Origin: Bacillota bacterium
GTDB taxonomy: Bacteria > Bacillota > Sulfobacillia > JAMCWA01
Reading direction: 5' to 3'
Length of the DNA stretch: 64,000 nucleotides
NCBI GenBank assembly: GCA_023475165.1
Contig: JAMCWA010000060.1
Span: 1 to 64,000 of the forward strand
Shown: positions 45,900 to 55,567 of the stretch, piece by piece
How positions within the stretch are numbered: the first letter of the stretch is position 1
Layout: each line of letters begins with the position of its first letter
Translations under genes and position numbers: made by a program
Notes under the pieces: generated by a model
Databases searched by the model: none
What the model was told of the DNA's origin: nothing
Seen by the model: the letters and a program-made list of their open reading frames with translations, nothing else

Positions 45900-46095
45900 C
45901 AGCTTTTTGAGCGGTTTCGCCCTGGCAGTTTGGCTAAAGCCGCCAGAAGCAGTTCGTTAGCAAGCCTCTCATAGACTTTGGCGGCTTTTGGCTAAAGCCG
46001 CCAGGAGCACGTCCGCTATCAAGCCCCTCACAGACTATGGCGGCTTTTCTTGGACGCGTCAACCACTCAAAACGCTGTTCGCCAGTAGTCTCCCA
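45900..46095 (+). repeat. Modular repeat with two tandem class C hairpin units and right end
   Basis: Two head-to-tail units of 58 and 59 bp (45932-45989 and 45990-46048) each begin GGCTAAAGCCGCCAG and end TGGCGGCTTTT. AAAGCCGCCA pairs perfectly with TGGCGGCTTT in both. The right-end block follows (CGTCAACCACTCAAAACGC ... GTAGTCTCCC, to about 46095). It fills the space between the DUF3048 gene and era. Confidence 0.8.
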
Positions 46096-46109
46096 ACACT
46101 TCTTTCCAG

Positions 46110-47195
46110 CTACTTAACCTCAACCTTCGTGTCCGCCGGGACCACCTCGATCCAGGTCCGACCGACGGCCAGGGGGACTGATTTCCCATCACCGCCGATC
46201 AGTTTGAGCGGGGCACGGCGGGGGGATTTCTCCCATCTGGCCTCCCGCATTGTCCCAGCCGAAAAGACCAGCGCCTTCCCCGCTCCCACCAGGTTCACGT
46301 CAATGCGCCCGGCGTCGTCCTGGGGAATGGGTCTGGTTTCAGCAAAGACGATGACGATGTTCCTGGTCCGTAGTTGTTCTCCACTCGTTTCATTGCGGTG
46401 CGGCTCCGTCTTGATATAGCGCAGGAAATCATCTCCGCCGGGCTCGTAGTGGTAGTCGATGTAGTACCCCTGATAGCCGCCGGGATAATAGATGGCCACC
46501 GTGCTGACTTTTCTGTCACCCATACTTTTCTTGTCGCCAAAGGTAAAGGCAGGACTGGGAACTGTCTCCTTTTCCATCTTCCTGCCCACCATCTCCTGAC
46601 GAAGTTTAAGGGTGCTGGTGTAAAGGTTATGGGGCGCCTGGCGTGAGGATACCCGCCAAAAGGGAGGCCCTACCTTCATGTTGTCCAGATTGTCCACCTT
46701 CAAGAGCGGTATTTCCTCATAAGCCTGGGGGCTGCCGCCCACATGGACGTAAACGGCATCCAGTCCAAGGGCCAGATCGAGGAAATAATGGCGGGCACTG
46801 CGTACCGGTCCCAGGAAATCAGAATCGCTTTCCAAGAAGACGGCCATAAACCGGGTAATTCCGCCCTCAACCAGAACCTCGTAAACCAGGTCGGCCTTGT
46901 TCAGGCCCGCCTGCGGCCGCGCCGCCGGGGCGTTATCGATCATCACCGCCAGGGGGCGCCGTTTGACCAGTTCGGCGCTAACCTTCTTTCCGGTAAAGGG
47001 CGAGACGGCTTCCTGTTGCCAGGTGGTCGGAACCGGTGCCGGAGCTGGGCCGGCCGAGCCAGGGTTGGGAGCCGGGTTGACCACGGTCGGCGGTCCTGGC
47101 TTTTCCGCGGTCGGTTTTCTGGCACACCCGTTTACGGTCAGCAGAACCATGGCGGCCAGGAGAAGGGATACCAAAAGGGTAGGTGCTTTCCGCAA
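46110..47195 (-). CDS. DUF3048 (YerB-like) lipoprotein
   Basis: About 361 residues with a lipoprotein signal (basic RK start, hydrophobic core, lipobox VNGC with Cys24). After a Pro/Gly/Ala-rich linker comes the DUF3048 pair of domains: RRPLAVMIDNAPAARPQAGLNKADLVYEVLVEGGITRFMAVFL, VGPVRSARHYF-like, and HNLYTSTLKL; the second domain ends with TWIEVVP. It is anchored outside the membrane; its function is unknown. TTG 47195 follows AGGAGG and gives a normal signal peptide; longer in-frame starts do not. Confidence 0.85.
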   Translation of the reverse strand: MRKAPTLLVSLLLAAMVLLTVNGCARKPTAEKPGPPTVVNPAPNPGSAGPAPAPVPTTWQQEAVSPFTGKKVSAELVKRRPLAVMIDNAPAARPQAGLNKADLVYEVLVEGGITRFMAVFLESDSDFLGPVRSARHYFLDLALGLDAVYVHVGGSPQAYEEIPLLKVDNLDNMKVGPPFWRVSSRQAPHNLYTSTLKLRQEMVGRKMEKETVPSPAFTFGDKKSMGDRKVSTVAIYYPGGYQGYYIDYHYEPGGDDFLRYIKTEPHRNETSGEQLRTRNIVIVFAETRPIPQDDAGRIDVNLVGAGKALVFSAGTMREARWEKSPRRAPLKLIGGDGKSVPLAVGRTWIEVVPADTKVEVK

Positions 47196-47365
47196 GGGCC
47201 CTCCTGAAACCGGACTCAGGTCCCGCTGTCGGAAGTAGCTCGAATCCTTCCCGGCAGGCATGGGCATTGGACTCCCTGGTTCTGGCAAGACCTAAGAGGT
47301 CAAGATTTCCCTCAGATCTCCCCTACCAGGTCTTCACCTCCTTTGGTAGTCTTCCAAGCAGTCCC

Positions 47366-48025
47366 CTAGGGCTGGGATTCGTCAAGGACCTGATCCGGAC
47401 TGGCTGAACCGTTCTTAGAAACCTGTTCGGCGACTTGTTCATAAGATGGGCTGATGATCCCACCTGATATTACCAGCTTCAGGCCTTCCTCCACCGACAT
47501 GTCCAAGTAAACCAGTTCCTCTCGCGGAACCAGGAACAGAAACCCCGTGGTAGGGTTGGGCGTGGTTACTATAAACACGCTGACCATACTTTTCTCCACC
47601 CGCTCTTCCGCCTCGCGCACACCCTCTCCCGTGACAAAGCCTATGCTGTACATGCCTTGGCGGGGAAACTCCATGAGGACCACCTGGCGGAAGGTGACCT
47701 TGCCCGGTCCCCAAAAGGCGTCAACTATCTGCTTGAAAAGAAGATAGACGTTCCGGACAAAGGGCATCCGCAAGAGCAGGTTCTCACCATAACGAATGAT
47801 CTGCCGGCCGATGAAATTGGTCGCTAAGAGTCCCGTCAAAAAGACGATTCCTATGGTCAGAAGGGCGCCTAATCCGGGGATATGGTAAGGAAGGTAGCGG
47901 TCGATCAGAGGCCGGAGCATCCCGTCAATAAAGTTAAAGAGGACTATAATAACATAATATGTGGCGTAAATAGGAAAGAGAACAATCAGTCCCGCCAAAA
48001 GATAGTTACGGAAGCGCTTGGCCAT
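47366..48025 (-). CDS. DUF502 membrane protein
   Basis: A 219-residue protein with two N-terminal membrane helices (YLLAGLIVLFPIYATYYVIIVLF and GLGALLTIGIVFLTGLLATNFIG), then the family's VYLLFKQIVDAFWGP and FVTGEGV and VFIVTTPNPTTGFLFLVPREELVYLDMSVEEGLKLVISGG. Its function is unknown. ATG 48025 follows GGAGGATGG. Its stop codon (CTA on the plus strand at 47366-47368) is in CCCCTAGG, a sequence like the repeat end. Confidence 0.9.
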   Translation of the reverse strand: MAKRFRNYLLAGLIVLFPIYATYYVIIVLFNFIDGMLRPLIDRYLPYHIPGLGALLTIGIVFLTGLLATNFIGRQIIRYGENLLLRMPFVRNVYLLFKQIVDAFWGPGKVTFRQVVLMEFPRQGMYSIGFVTGEGVREAEERVEKSMVSVFIVTTPNPTTGFLFLVPREELVYLDMSVEEGLKLVISGGIISPSYEQVAEQVSKNGSASPDQVLDESQP

Positions 48026-48049
48026 GACCCATCCTCCATCTCGTTTTCA

Positions 48050-48203
48050 AACCGGCTCTGAAAAAACCCCCTCTGCTTAGGCGCAATCCGCCAGGAAGAA
48101 AGTTCCTATTAAATTCAATGAGGCGTGACTATGGCGGATTGTGGCGCAATCGGCCGGCAGCAGGTTTTCTATCAAAAGGGGCGTGAACTATGGTCGATTG
48201 TGT
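48050..48203 (+). repeat. Modular repeat left end with two tandem class C hairpin units
   Basis: The left end (CTCTGAAAAAACCCCCTCTGC) leads into unit 1 (48080-48142), with arms CAATCCGCCA / TGGCGGATTG, perfect over 10 bp, and unit 2 (48143-48203), with arms CAATCGGCCG / TGGTCGATTG, 10 bp with two G-U pairs. Compared with the AAAGCC/GGCTTT arms at 45932-46048, both sides of the stem have changed together. Confidence 0.8.
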
Positions 48204-48241
48204 CCGTCCCGCGGCAAATGTATACCGTTTAGGAGAATTTC

Positions 48242-48697
48242 TTACCCCCGCCATCCCGTCCTCAGTAGCAGGAGAAGAACCAGGAGCGCCAGGCCCAGGA
48301 TCTGAGGCGAGGTCTCGGCCTGCCTGAGCAAAGCCCTGTGGAGTTCCCCCAGGTGCGGCCAAAAGACATAATAGCCTAGAAGGAGGGCATTGGCCGCCGT
48401 CAGGAGGACCGCTCCCGCCGCGACGTTTTTAGCCTTGGCGGCCAGGGGGTGATACCCGCTGGTCGCCAGGTCAACGGCCGCTTCAATGGCCGTGTTCAGG
48501 GCTTCCACGACCAGCACCGAGAAGATCGTCCCCGCTACCGCCAGGCTCTCCCACCTGGCCAGCGGGATTAAATGGGCCAGGTAGAGGACAGCAAAGGCGG
48601 CGGCGGTATGCAGGCGCATGTTCCGCTCCTCGTGCCAGACTTGCCAAAGACCCCTCCCGGCATTAGCAAAGCTCCTTAACAGCTTGTGTAGATTCAT
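48242..48697 (-). CDS. dgkA: Diacylglycerol/undecaprenol kinase (DgkA family)
   Basis: A 151-residue membrane kinase with three or four helices. The catalytic signature is VVEALNTAIEAAVDLATSGYHPLAAKAKNVAAGAVLL. In Gram-positives this enzyme phosphorylates undecaprenol for cell-wall precursor transport. The N-terminal SFANAGRGLWQVWHEERNMRLH is also typical. The tail after the last helix is longer than in short homologues. It sits between ybeY and era as in many Bacillota. Confidence 0.93.
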   Translation of the reverse strand: MNLHKLLRSFANAGRGLWQVWHEERNMRLHTAAAFAVLYLAHLIPLARWESLAVAGTIFSVLVVEALNTAIEAAVDLATSGYHPLAAKAKNVAAGAVLLTAANALLLGYYVFWPHLGELHRALLRQAETSPQILGLALLVLLLLLRTGWRG

Positions 48698-48704
48698 CGT
48701 GGTC

Positions 48705-48755
48705 CATCACCCCGCGTAACCACTCAAACCCAGCGCGTCAGCGTTCTCCCAGGCC
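48705..48755 (+). repeat. Solo right end of the modular repeat between ybeY and dgkA
   Basis: GCGTAACCACTCAAACCCAG (about 48713-48732) and CGCGTCAGCGTTCTCCCAGG match the shared right end (GTTAACCACTCAAAACGCAG, then TTCGTCAGCAGTCTCCTAGG). Confidence 0.7.
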
Positions 48756-49220
48756 TCATCTCTTCAGCCCCAACACCTGCAAGATCTCTTCCTGTCGGGA
48801 ATACATGACCCCTTCGCCCGCTTCCTCGCCATGGTCATACCCAAGGAGGTGCAAGATCCCGTGCACCGTCAAGAAGCCTACCTCGCGCGCCAGGCTGTGG
48901 CCGTACTCCGCGGCCTGGGCCCCGGCCCTTTCCAGGGAGATAATCACATCCCCGAGTAGGTTGCTTTCCTCCGGCGGAAAGGGTTCCTCGCCAACCGATT
49001 CCCGCATGGAAAAGGAGAGGACATCGGTGGGTTCGTTCCGCCCCCGGTAGCGGTAGTTCAATTCCTGGATGTACTGGTCATCGACGAAGGTGACGGCCAC
49101 CTCAGTTTGCGGTGGAGCCTTTTCCTCTTGAAGGGTCCGGCGGGCCACCCGGACCGCCAGTTCTTCCAGCTCGGGAGAAATCTCGAGCTTATCCTGATAA
49201 CTGTTTACGGTTACCTGCAT
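48756..49220 (-). CDS. ybeY: Endoribonuclease YbeY (rRNA maturation factor)
   Basis: A 154-residue metalloprotein that takes part in 16S rRNA 3'-end maturation. The metal motif H-x3-H-x5-H is seen as His120, His124 and His130 in HGILHLLGYDH; YRGRNEPTDVLSFSM and LGDVIISLE are family stretches. ATG 49220 follows GGGAGGCGTGAGG. Its start overlaps the end of pgpH by 32 bases, so translation is probably coupled. Confidence 0.95.
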   Translation of the reverse strand: MQVTVNSYQDKLEISPELEELAVRVARRTLQEEKAPPQTEVAVTFVDDQYIQELNYRYRGRNEPTDVLSFSMRESVGEEPFPPEESNLLGDVIISLERAGAQAAEYGHSLAREVGFLTVHGILHLLGYDHGEEAGEGVMYSRQEEILQVLGLKR

Positions 49221-51312
49221 CCTCACGCCTCCCTTCCATCTCCTTGAGCAGGGTATCCGGGTAATCAATCCTGGGGTGAAAGATACCAGTCAAAGAGCGG
49301 ACAAAGACCCCTCCAATCACGTCAATTTGCCGCAGGGTAAGGTCAACCTGATCCAATTGCCCATCCTCCAGTTTTTCCCGCAGGATTTTCTTCACCATGG
49401 TCTCAATGGCCGCTGTTGAGGGGTGATCCAGGGACCGCACGGCCGCCTCCACGGAATCAGCCAGCATGACGATGGCCGATTCACGAGACTGGGGTTTTGG
49501 CCCCCCATAGCGGAAGTCTTCTTCCTGGACGATCCCACCTTGATTCTCCCTGGCCCGGGCATAAAAGTAACTGACCAGGCTGGTCCCATGGTGTTCCCGG
49601 ACAAAGCGCAGGATGGCCTCGGGGAGGTGATATTTCTCGCCTAGCTCCAGCCCATCTTTAATATGAGAGGTGATGACGAGAGTGCTCAGCCGGGGTGACA
49701 GGCGATCATGAGGATTCTCCATCCCAAACTGGTTGTCGATAAAAAAATAGGGTCGCCGGGTCTTCCCGATATCATGGTAATAGGAGCCAACCCTGGCCAG
49801 CAAGGGATCGGCCCCCACCGCCTCCGCTGCCGCCTCGGCCAGATTGGCCACGATGATGCTGTGATGATAGGTTCCCGGAGCCTCCACCAGAAGCTTGCGC
49901 AGTAGAGGATGAGCCGGGTTGGAATATTCCAATAGCCGAACCGGGGTCATGATCCCAAAGAGACTCTCCAAAAAAGGCAGGCTCCCGATGGTAATGATGG
50001 CCGACAGCAATCCATTCAAAATCCCCCATAGGGAATCTTCCCAGAGGGAGGTCTCGGGCGATAGATTCATCCCTGCCAGAGAGATGCCAATGATGCCCAC
50101 TACGTTGCCTAGAGAAACCAGAAACCCGGCGCGCATGAAATCGGCCCGTTGATGCACCCTGGCCAACCCGTAGACCCCGATCAAACCCCCGGTCAACGCA
50201 ACCAAAAGGAAACGCATATCGCCCCCATTCAGGAAGCCGACAATGGTAGCCAGGAGAAAAGCACCCAACATGGCCAGCTTTGGTTCTACTAGGGTGGTCA
50301 AGAGCATGGTGGCCGAAGCCACCGGAGCCAGGTAACCAGAAAAGGTCTTCAGCGTTTCCGTCAAAAGGATGGTGACGATGACTACCAGACCGATGAGAAC
50401 GACCCTGGCCTCGTCTTCGTAGACCTCTCGGCGGAAGAGGCGGAGAAAGATGGCCGCCAGGAACACCATCAACGCCGCAATTAGTCCCGACCCCACGGCC
50501 ACCTGCAGGTTGAGCCCGGTCTTATCCAAACCCAGGTCCTTCAAGATCTGAATATGCTCAGCGGTGACCGTTTGGTTACGCCCTACAATCAACTGTCCCC
50601 TTACGATCCGTACCGGTTCCACGGAATCCATGGCTTCCTTACGCCGGTTGGCCGTCTCTACCTCGTTTAGGACCCGGTTTGGCCGCAGGTTCCCTTTGAT
50701 GAGAGCAGAGATAAAAAGCTGCTGTTCCTTGGGGATCGGCAGGAGGGTAGTCTGATTGTCAACCTCGGCCCGAACCTTCTCCAGCGTGCTTTTCTCCACC
50801 CCGGCTTCCATCACGCGAAAGATGATTGACTGGGCCTGGTTACGCAAAAAGTCCAGGGTTCCGTTATCCAAAGACAAAAGAGACTGCAAAACCGCTGGAG
50901 GCAGCGCCAGACCCAATTGACGACTCAGATTGTCCGCCCGCTGCTCCGGTGTCAGAGAAGCATCATCCCGCAGTTTCTTGACCAAAGTCAGGGCCTCAGC
51001 CACCTGACGTTCCATCTCGGCTTCCGCATTGGGGTTATAGTCGTAGACCAGGGGGACAGAGGCAGCCTTTTGTTCCCGCAGGGCTTGGGTTTTCGCCCGG
51101 TCGATCACATCGCGCGAAGCCAGGACGTCCTTGGGTGCCGGTAAGCCGACCTGCAGGTTGTACTGTTCCGGTACTTGGCTGCTATAGAGAATAAGGGTTA
51201 AAAAGGACAAAAAAATGAAACCCCAAACCACCCTCCGCAAAACGGAGTAGCGAGAGAAGGCTTGTCCCAATCTCCTTTTTAGACCTCCCTGGACGGCGGA
51301 CAAAAGACCCAT
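49189..51312 (-). CDS. pgpH: 7TMR-HD cyclic-di-AMP phosphodiesterase PgpH
   Basis: About 707 residues: an N-terminal membrane helix (VVWGFIFLSFLTLILYSS), a large extracytoplasmic domain (~50-280), roughly seven membrane helices, and a cytoplasmic HD domain (LLVEAPGTYHHSIIVANLAEAAAEAVGADPLLARVGSYYHDIGKTRRPYFF). Homologues hydrolyse c-di-AMP to pApA. I chose ATG 51312, preceded by AGGAGA, over TTG 51336. It lies between phoH and ybeY, the standard Bacillota order. Confidence 0.94.
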   Translation of the reverse strand: MGLLSAVQGGLKRRLGQAFSRYSVLRRVVWGFIFLSFLTLILYSSQVPEQYNLQVGLPAPKDVLASRDVIDRAKTQALREQKAASVPLVYDYNPNAEAEMERQVAEALTLVKKLRDDASLTPEQRADNLSRQLGLALPPAVLQSLLSLDNGTLDFLRNQAQSIIFRVMEAGVEKSTLEKVRAEVDNQTTLLPIPKEQQLFISALIKGNLRPNRVLNEVETANRRKEAMDSVEPVRIVRGQLIVGRNQTVTAEHIQILKDLGLDKTGLNLQVAVGSGLIAALMVFLAAIFLRLFRREVYEDEARVVLIGLVVIVTILLTETLKTFSGYLAPVASATMLLTTLVEPKLAMLGAFLLATIVGFLNGGDMRFLLVALTGGLIGVYGLARVHQRADFMRAGFLVSLGNVVGIIGISLAGMNLSPETSLWEDSLWGILNGLLSAIITIGSLPFLESLFGIMTPVRLLEYSNPAHPLLRKLLVEAPGTYHHSIIVANLAEAAAEAVGADPLLARVGSYYHDIGKTRRPYFFIDNQFGMENPHDRLSPRLSTLVITSHIKDGLELGEKYHLPEAILRFVREHHGTSLVSYFYARARENQGGIVQEEDFRYGGPKPQSRESAIVMLADSVEAAVRSLDHPSTAAIETMVKKILREKLEDGQLDQVDLTLRQIDVIGGVFVRSLTGIFHPRIDYPDTLLKEMEGRREDAGNRKQLSG

Positions 51313-51398
51313 TAGTCTTCTCCTGAATGATCCCAACCTCTTACTCTATGGTACCAAGCGAACTGGGCCAAGCCAAAGGCAAGCCCTGGCAATACCAG

Positions 51399-52427
51399 TC
51401 AGTCAATGGTTCTGACCTCTTCCTGAATCGGAAAGAGGGGGTTTTCTTCTTCCCCCTTCTTGCCTTCGTAGGCCTCATAGGCCTTGATGACCTTCTGCAC
51501 CAGGGGATGGCGAACTACGTCTCTCTCGGTCAAATAGACAAAGGAAATACCCTCTATATCCTTCAAAACCTGCCGTGCTTGCTCCAAGCCAGAAAATTGC
51601 CCCTTGGGGAGATCCACCTGGGTGATATCTCCGGTAATCACGGCCCGCGAGCCAAAACCCAGGCGGGTTAGAAACATCTTCATTTGCTCCGGTGTCGTAT
51701 TCTGGGCTTCGTCCAGGATGACAAAGGCGTCATCCAGGGTTCGACCGCGCATGTAGGCCAGGGGAGCCACTTCGATCAGGTTCTTGGCCAGATGTTTCTC
51801 GAAGGTCTCCACCCCCAGAATGTCAAAAAGGGCATCATAGAGGGGCCGGAGATAGGGGTTCACCTTCTCCTGCAGGTCACCGGGCAAGAAGCCCAGCTTT
51901 TCACCAGCCTCCACCGCCGGACGAGTCAGGACGATCCGGTTCACCTCACGGTTCTTGAAGGCGGCGATGGCCATGGCCATCGCCAGATAGGTCTTACCGG
52001 TCCCGGCCGGTCCGATACCGAAGACTATGCCCGATTTTTTGATGGCATCCACGTATTCTTTTTGACCCAGGGTTTTGGGGCGCAGGGGACGCCCCCGGTT
52101 GGTAACAACCACCACTTCGGAAAAGAGATCATCCAGGACCTCCTCTTTGCCCTCCCGGGTGAGGCGCAAGGCATAACGTATCTCGGCGGAGGAGAGATGG
52201 CCGTCTTTCAGTGCCCCATTGAGCCGCAGGAGCAGTTTTTCCACCTTATCCACTTCCTCCCGCTCTCCCTGTAGGACGACCTCATTGCCACGGGGGATCA
52301 GGCGAACGGCAAAGCTCTTTTCAATAAGCTTGAGGTTTTGATCCTGGTAGCCAAAGAGTTCGGTAGCGCGATCGCTGTCAACCCTGACTCTTTTTTCCTG
52401 ACCCTCGTTTTCCGGGGTTCTGGACAA
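51399..52427 (-). CDS. phoH: PhoH-family ATPase
   Basis: A 342-residue PhoH-like protein. A small N-terminal KH-like domain is followed by the P-loop ATPase with Walker A GPAGTGKT (139-146), [30 protein letters not shown], Walker B ILDEAQN and [11 protein letters not shown]. It is thought to act on RNA together with YbeY. TTG 52427 is the likely start. Acidic tail (KGEEENPLF). Confidence 0.95.
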   Translation of the reverse strand: MSRTPENEGQEKRVRVDSDRATELFGYQDQNLKLIEKSFAVRLIPRGNEVVLQGEREEVDKVEKLLLRLNGALKDGHLSSAEIRYALRLTREGKEEVLDDLFSEVVVVTNRGRPLRPKTLGQKEYVDAIKKSGIVFGIGPAGTGKTYLAMAMAIAAFKNREVNRIVLTRPAVEAGEKLGFLPGDLQEKVNPYLRPLYDALFDILGVETFEKHLAKNLIEVAPLAYMRGRTLDDAFVILDEAQNTTPEQMKMFLTRLGFGSRAVITGDITQVDLPKGQFSGLEQARQVLKDIEGISFVYLTERDVVRHPLVQKVIKAYEAYEGKKGEEENPLFPIQEEVRTID

Positions 52428-52472
52428 CGTTCTCTCTCATCTCCCATCTCAGGAATATTTGCTCTAAGAATA

Positions 52473-53696
52473 TCAGCGCGCCGGATTATCGTTGGTCAAT
52501 GGGCGCCGGACGCCTATCTCCTCAATGGCCTCCACCGTTACCGTGACGCCCACGGCTCCATCCAGGTGAAAGGTGGAGGCCCGGATTTCCGTCCTCTCCG
52601 CCCCTGGGGGAAGAGCAGCCAGAATACGTTCTAGTGCGGCCTGTCTGGCCCTCACCCTCGCCTCTTCCACTGTCAGGGTCTGCTGTCTTTCTTCAAGTTC
52701 ATAGTATACTATTCTTAGTGATTCGACAATGACGGGCGATTTCCTCCATTGTAAAGAAAGGAGAGACCTTCTTTCCTCCTCATAAAGGGGAAAACTGACT
52801 GGGCCGCCCCCTTTCCATATTATCTCCTTGTCGCCAATCCTTAACACCTCGCGCTCCTCGGTCCTGCCGGTTCGTATCCGCGTCACCTGACGTAAGGGGG
52901 TTTCTGCATAGTCCTGATACCAGACACGCGCCCGGATCACTCCGCGGGCCTCTACCAGGCGGGCCGGCAGAACCGTTTTTTGGCCGGCCTGTTCCACCGT
53001 CTGTCCCCCCAGCCGGCCGGAGATGAGGATTTGATCCTTTTTGACCGTATCCCCGTTTCGCACCTGGGACTGACCAGAAAGCACCAGTAGGGATACGATC
53101 AGGCCGTCCTTGGCCGCCACCACGTGGCAAGGTCCGGCCACCTCCACTGGCGGAGGGAGAGAACGCTCCGCCGCGTCGATGACGGCCACCGTTCCATGAA
53201 TATTGACCTTGACCCAGGAGAGCTCCGGGATGGAATCGAGCAACCCTCGTTCAATCTGATTCAGTTGGAGGGACGACTTCGCCGCGCCCCGCTCCAAGCC
53301 CAATTCTTGAGCCCGCTCCAGCAATCTTTGCGGGGGAAGATTCTTTAGACCGGCAACCTCAACGAACCAGACGAAAGTGGAGAGATAAAAAAGGACTAAA
53401 ATGAAGGCCAGGAGGCCGATGAGCAGGATTTTCCTCCTTTTGGCTCGGCGCAGTAAGAAGGGGAACCCAACCCGCCGGCGGATTCGCACCCGACAACGGG
53501 CCGCTCTGGCCAAGGGGCGCAGGTCTTTGAAATCCTCAACCAAAACAGAGAAGCTCAGGGCACCCTTTCTCTGGCGAAGATCCCAAAACTCGATTCCGCG
53601 CAGGTAGGCCAGGTTGACCAGTTTTTCCGGAGCCGACCCTTCTACCCGTAATTCCACAAAACCGCTGAAATAGTGGCTGGCCCCCCTGAAAAACAT
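52473..53696 (-). CDS. yqfD: Sporulation protein YqfD
   Basis: A 407-residue protein with one membrane helix (~87-110, ILLIGLLAFILVLFYLSTFVWF) following a basic cytoplasmic N-terminal region, then a beta-rich outer domain (GLKNLPPQRLLERAQELGL, LSWVKVNIHGTVAVIDAAE, CHVVAAKDGLIVSLLVLSGQ). The family is widespread in spore formers and its genes are mother-cell expressed. ATG 53696 follows AGGGGTG; yqfC is 10 bp upstream. Confidence 0.92.
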   Translation of the reverse strand: MFFRGASHYFSGFVELRVEGSAPEKLVNLAYLRGIEFWDLRQRKGALSFSVLVEDFKDLRPLARAARCRVRIRRRVGFPFLLRRAKRRKILLIGLLAFILVLFYLSTFVWFVEVAGLKNLPPQRLLERAQELGLERGAAKSSLQLNQIERGLLDSIPELSWVKVNIHGTVAVIDAAERSLPPPVEVAGPCHVVAAKDGLIVSLLVLSGQSQVRNGDTVKKDQILISGRLGGQTVEQAGQKTVLPARLVEARGVIRARVWYQDYAETPLRQVTRIRTGRTEEREVLRIGDKEIIWKGGGPVSFPLYEEERRSLLSLQWRKSPVIVESLRIVYYELEERQQTLTVEEARVRARQAALERILAALPPGAERTEIRASTFHLDGAVGVTVTVEAIEEIGVRRPLTNDNPAR

Positions 53697-53706
53697 GGTT
53701 TCACCC

Positions 53707-53976
53707 CTACTCCCCTTTTTGACAGAAGAGAAGGCTATTTACCCTCCCGGTGACGGCAATTTCCTCGGACTGGATCGTCCCGATGACCAATTCCTCCCCC
53801 TCTAGAATCACCCGACCCTGGTTATAGGCAATAATCACCTTGCGGGGTGAGTATTCCACTACCCCACGATGGTTTTCGATGATTACCTGCAAGTTGCCCA
53901 CCATGGTCAGGCGGGGTAGGTTCAAGACAACATCACCCGGCAGGTCAAAAAGTGAGGCCAAATGTTTTGCTAACAC
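53707..53976 (-). CDS. yqfC: Sporulation protein YqfC
   Basis: An 89-residue protein of the YqfC/YabP-like family: LFDLPGDVVLNLPRLTMVGNLQVIIENHRGVVEYSPRKVIIAYNQGRVILEGEELVIG. It always pairs with yqfD in sporulating Bacillota. GTG 53976 follows GGGAGAAGGG. It is the first gene of the long minus-strand cluster; its promoter, expected to be sigma-E type, could not be identified with confidence. Confidence 0.93.
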   Translation of the reverse strand: MLAKHLASLFDLPGDVVLNLPRLTMVGNLQVIIENHRGVVEYSPRKVIIAYNQGRVILEGEELVIGTIQSEEIAVTGRVNSLLFCQKGE

Positions 53977-54180
53977 AGGCCCTTCTCCCTTCAGCCGCCT
54001 CGACTCAGGCCGACCTCTTCTTCTCCTTCTAATCTATGCCGCCACCGGGAGGGCCAGACAAAAATCAAAGAATGAAGGTGGTCAAGTCTGGACATTCTAC
54101 TTAAGTGAGATGTCAGCGCCCCTCGCTGGTGCCGGCTCCGTTCTCCTCCTCGAGAAAAGCTCTCTGCGGGGTGAAGTGAC

Positions 54181-55464
54181 TTGCGTCTTTTGCTGTTGTC
54201 TTGGGAGTACCCCCCACGCGTCATCGGGGGACTGGCCAACCATGTCTACGAACTTTCGCGGGCCCTGGTCCGGGAAGGGGTGGAGACCACCGTGGTCACC
54301 TCCGGCGGACCGGGGTTGGCTGAGAGGGAAGAAATGGCGGGGGTCAGGGTTCACCGGGTTCAGCCACCCACCTTGGGAACCCCAAATTTCCCAGTTTGGG
54401 CCTTGCTTTTGAATTTCGCCCTCCTGGAGACCGCCAACCGGTTAATCTATGACGAGGGGCCCTTTGACCTTATACACGGCCATGACTGGCTGGTAACCCT
54501 GGCCGGCAAAACCCTTAAACACACCTACCATGTCCCCCTCATCGCCACCGTTCATGCCACTGAGCACGGCCGAAACCATGGGCTCCATGACCCCTGGCAA
54601 CACTTCATTAACGATGTGGAATGGCTCCTGGGTTATGAGGCCTGGCGGGTAATCACCGTCAGTAAGTACATGCAGGAGGAGATTTTCCGGGTCTTTCACC
54701 TCCCGCCGGACAAGGTCAGGGTAATTTACAACGGGGTCGACCCCGCCGCCTTCCGCCTCCGAACGGCCGACCCCGGCTTTCGTCACCTCTATGCCTCCCC
54801 CGACCAGAAGTTAGTTTTCTACATTGGACGACTGGTCATTGAAAAAGGGGTTCAGGTTTTGCTGGATGCTATCCCCAGAATCATCTCCGTATACCCCAAC
54901 GTCAAGTTCGTCATTGCCGGCAGCGGTCCCATGGAAGATGAGTTGAAACGACAAGCCTACGCCCTGGAAATCCACCAGCAGGTCTATTTCACCGGCTATG
55001 TGGACGAGGAGACCAAGGCCCGTCTCTACCGGGTGGCCGACGTGGCCGTTTTCCCCAGCCTGTACGAACCTTTCGGAATCGTCGCCCTGGAGGCCATGGC
55101 CGCCGGGGTGCCGGTAGTTACTTCCAACGCCGGTGGTTTGAAAGAGATCGTGGAACACGAAAAGGATGGCCTGCGGACCGTGACGGGGAGCAGCTATTAC
55201 CTGGCCGAGGCCGTCTTGCGGCTTCTGCAAAACCCGGAACTGGGCGCCGGGTTGGCCGAAAAGGCCCGGCAAAAGGTGCAGAAAGGTTTCTCCTGGTCCA
55301 ACATCGCCAAGAGCACCATCCAGGTCTATAAAGAGGTCCTCTCCGAATACCAGGAGAGCCCCTGGAAAACTGCGTCGCCCCACGTCTGGCCTGGGCAGTC
55401 CACGCCACCAGAACCAGGCTACTCCAGGGTGGCCGGCCTGAGCGGAACCGGAGAAGGCGGCTGA
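54181..55464 (+). CDS. GT4-family glycosyltransferase
   Basis: A 427-residue retaining GT-B glycosyltransferase. The N-terminal domain opens LSWEYPPRVIGGLANHVYELSRAL and has HGHDWLVTLAG; the C-terminal nucleotide-sugar domain has FYIGRLVIEKGVQVLLDA, IAGSGPMEDELKR and the E-x7-E motif in YEPFGIVALEAMAAGVPVV. The start resembles archaeal/bacterial glycogen-synthase-like GT4 enzymes, so glycogen, trehalose or surface polysaccharide synthesis are all possible. TTG 54181 follows GGGGTGA. The next gene makes sugar nucleotides, which supports a shared pathway. Confidence 0.88.
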   Translation: MRLLLLSWEYPPRVIGGLANHVYELSRALVREGVETTVVTSGGPGLAEREEMAGVRVHRVQPPTLGTPNFPVWALLLNFALLETANRLIYDEGPFDLIHGHDWLVTLAGKTLKHTYHVPLIATVHATEHGRNHGLHDPWQHFINDVEWLLGYEAWRVITVSKYMQEEIFRVFHLPPDKVRVIYNGVDPAAFRLRTADPGFRHLYASPDQKLVFYIGRLVIEKGVQVLLDAIPRIISVYPNVKFVIAGSGPMEDELKRQAYALEIHQQVYFTGYVDEETKARLYRVADVAVFPSLYEPFGIVALEAMAAGVPVVTSNAGGLKEIVEHEKDGLRTVTGSSYYLAEAVLRLLQNPELGAGLAEKARQKVQKGFSWSNIAKSTIQVYKEVLSEYQESPWKTASPHVWPGQSTPPEPGYSRVAGLSGTGEGG

Positions 55465-55475
55465 AATAGCTAGTA

Positions 55476-55555
55476 TGTAACAAACCAGCTACTTCCAAGG
55501 CGCCGCTCGGACAGGTTAAGCACTCCCAAACGCAGTTCGTCAGAATTCTCCTAGG
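55476..55555 (+). repeat. Hybrid repeat: class B left end joined to the modular right end
   Basis: GTAACAAACCAGCTACTTCC and AAGGCGCCGCTCGG (to about 55510) are the class B left end; AGGTTAAGCACTCCCAAACG, then CAGTTCGTCAGAATTCTCCTAGG, are the modular right end. The last bases CTCCTAGGAGG extend into the ribosome binding site of the next gene. Confidence 0.75.
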
Positions 55556-55567
55556 AGGTGTAACACG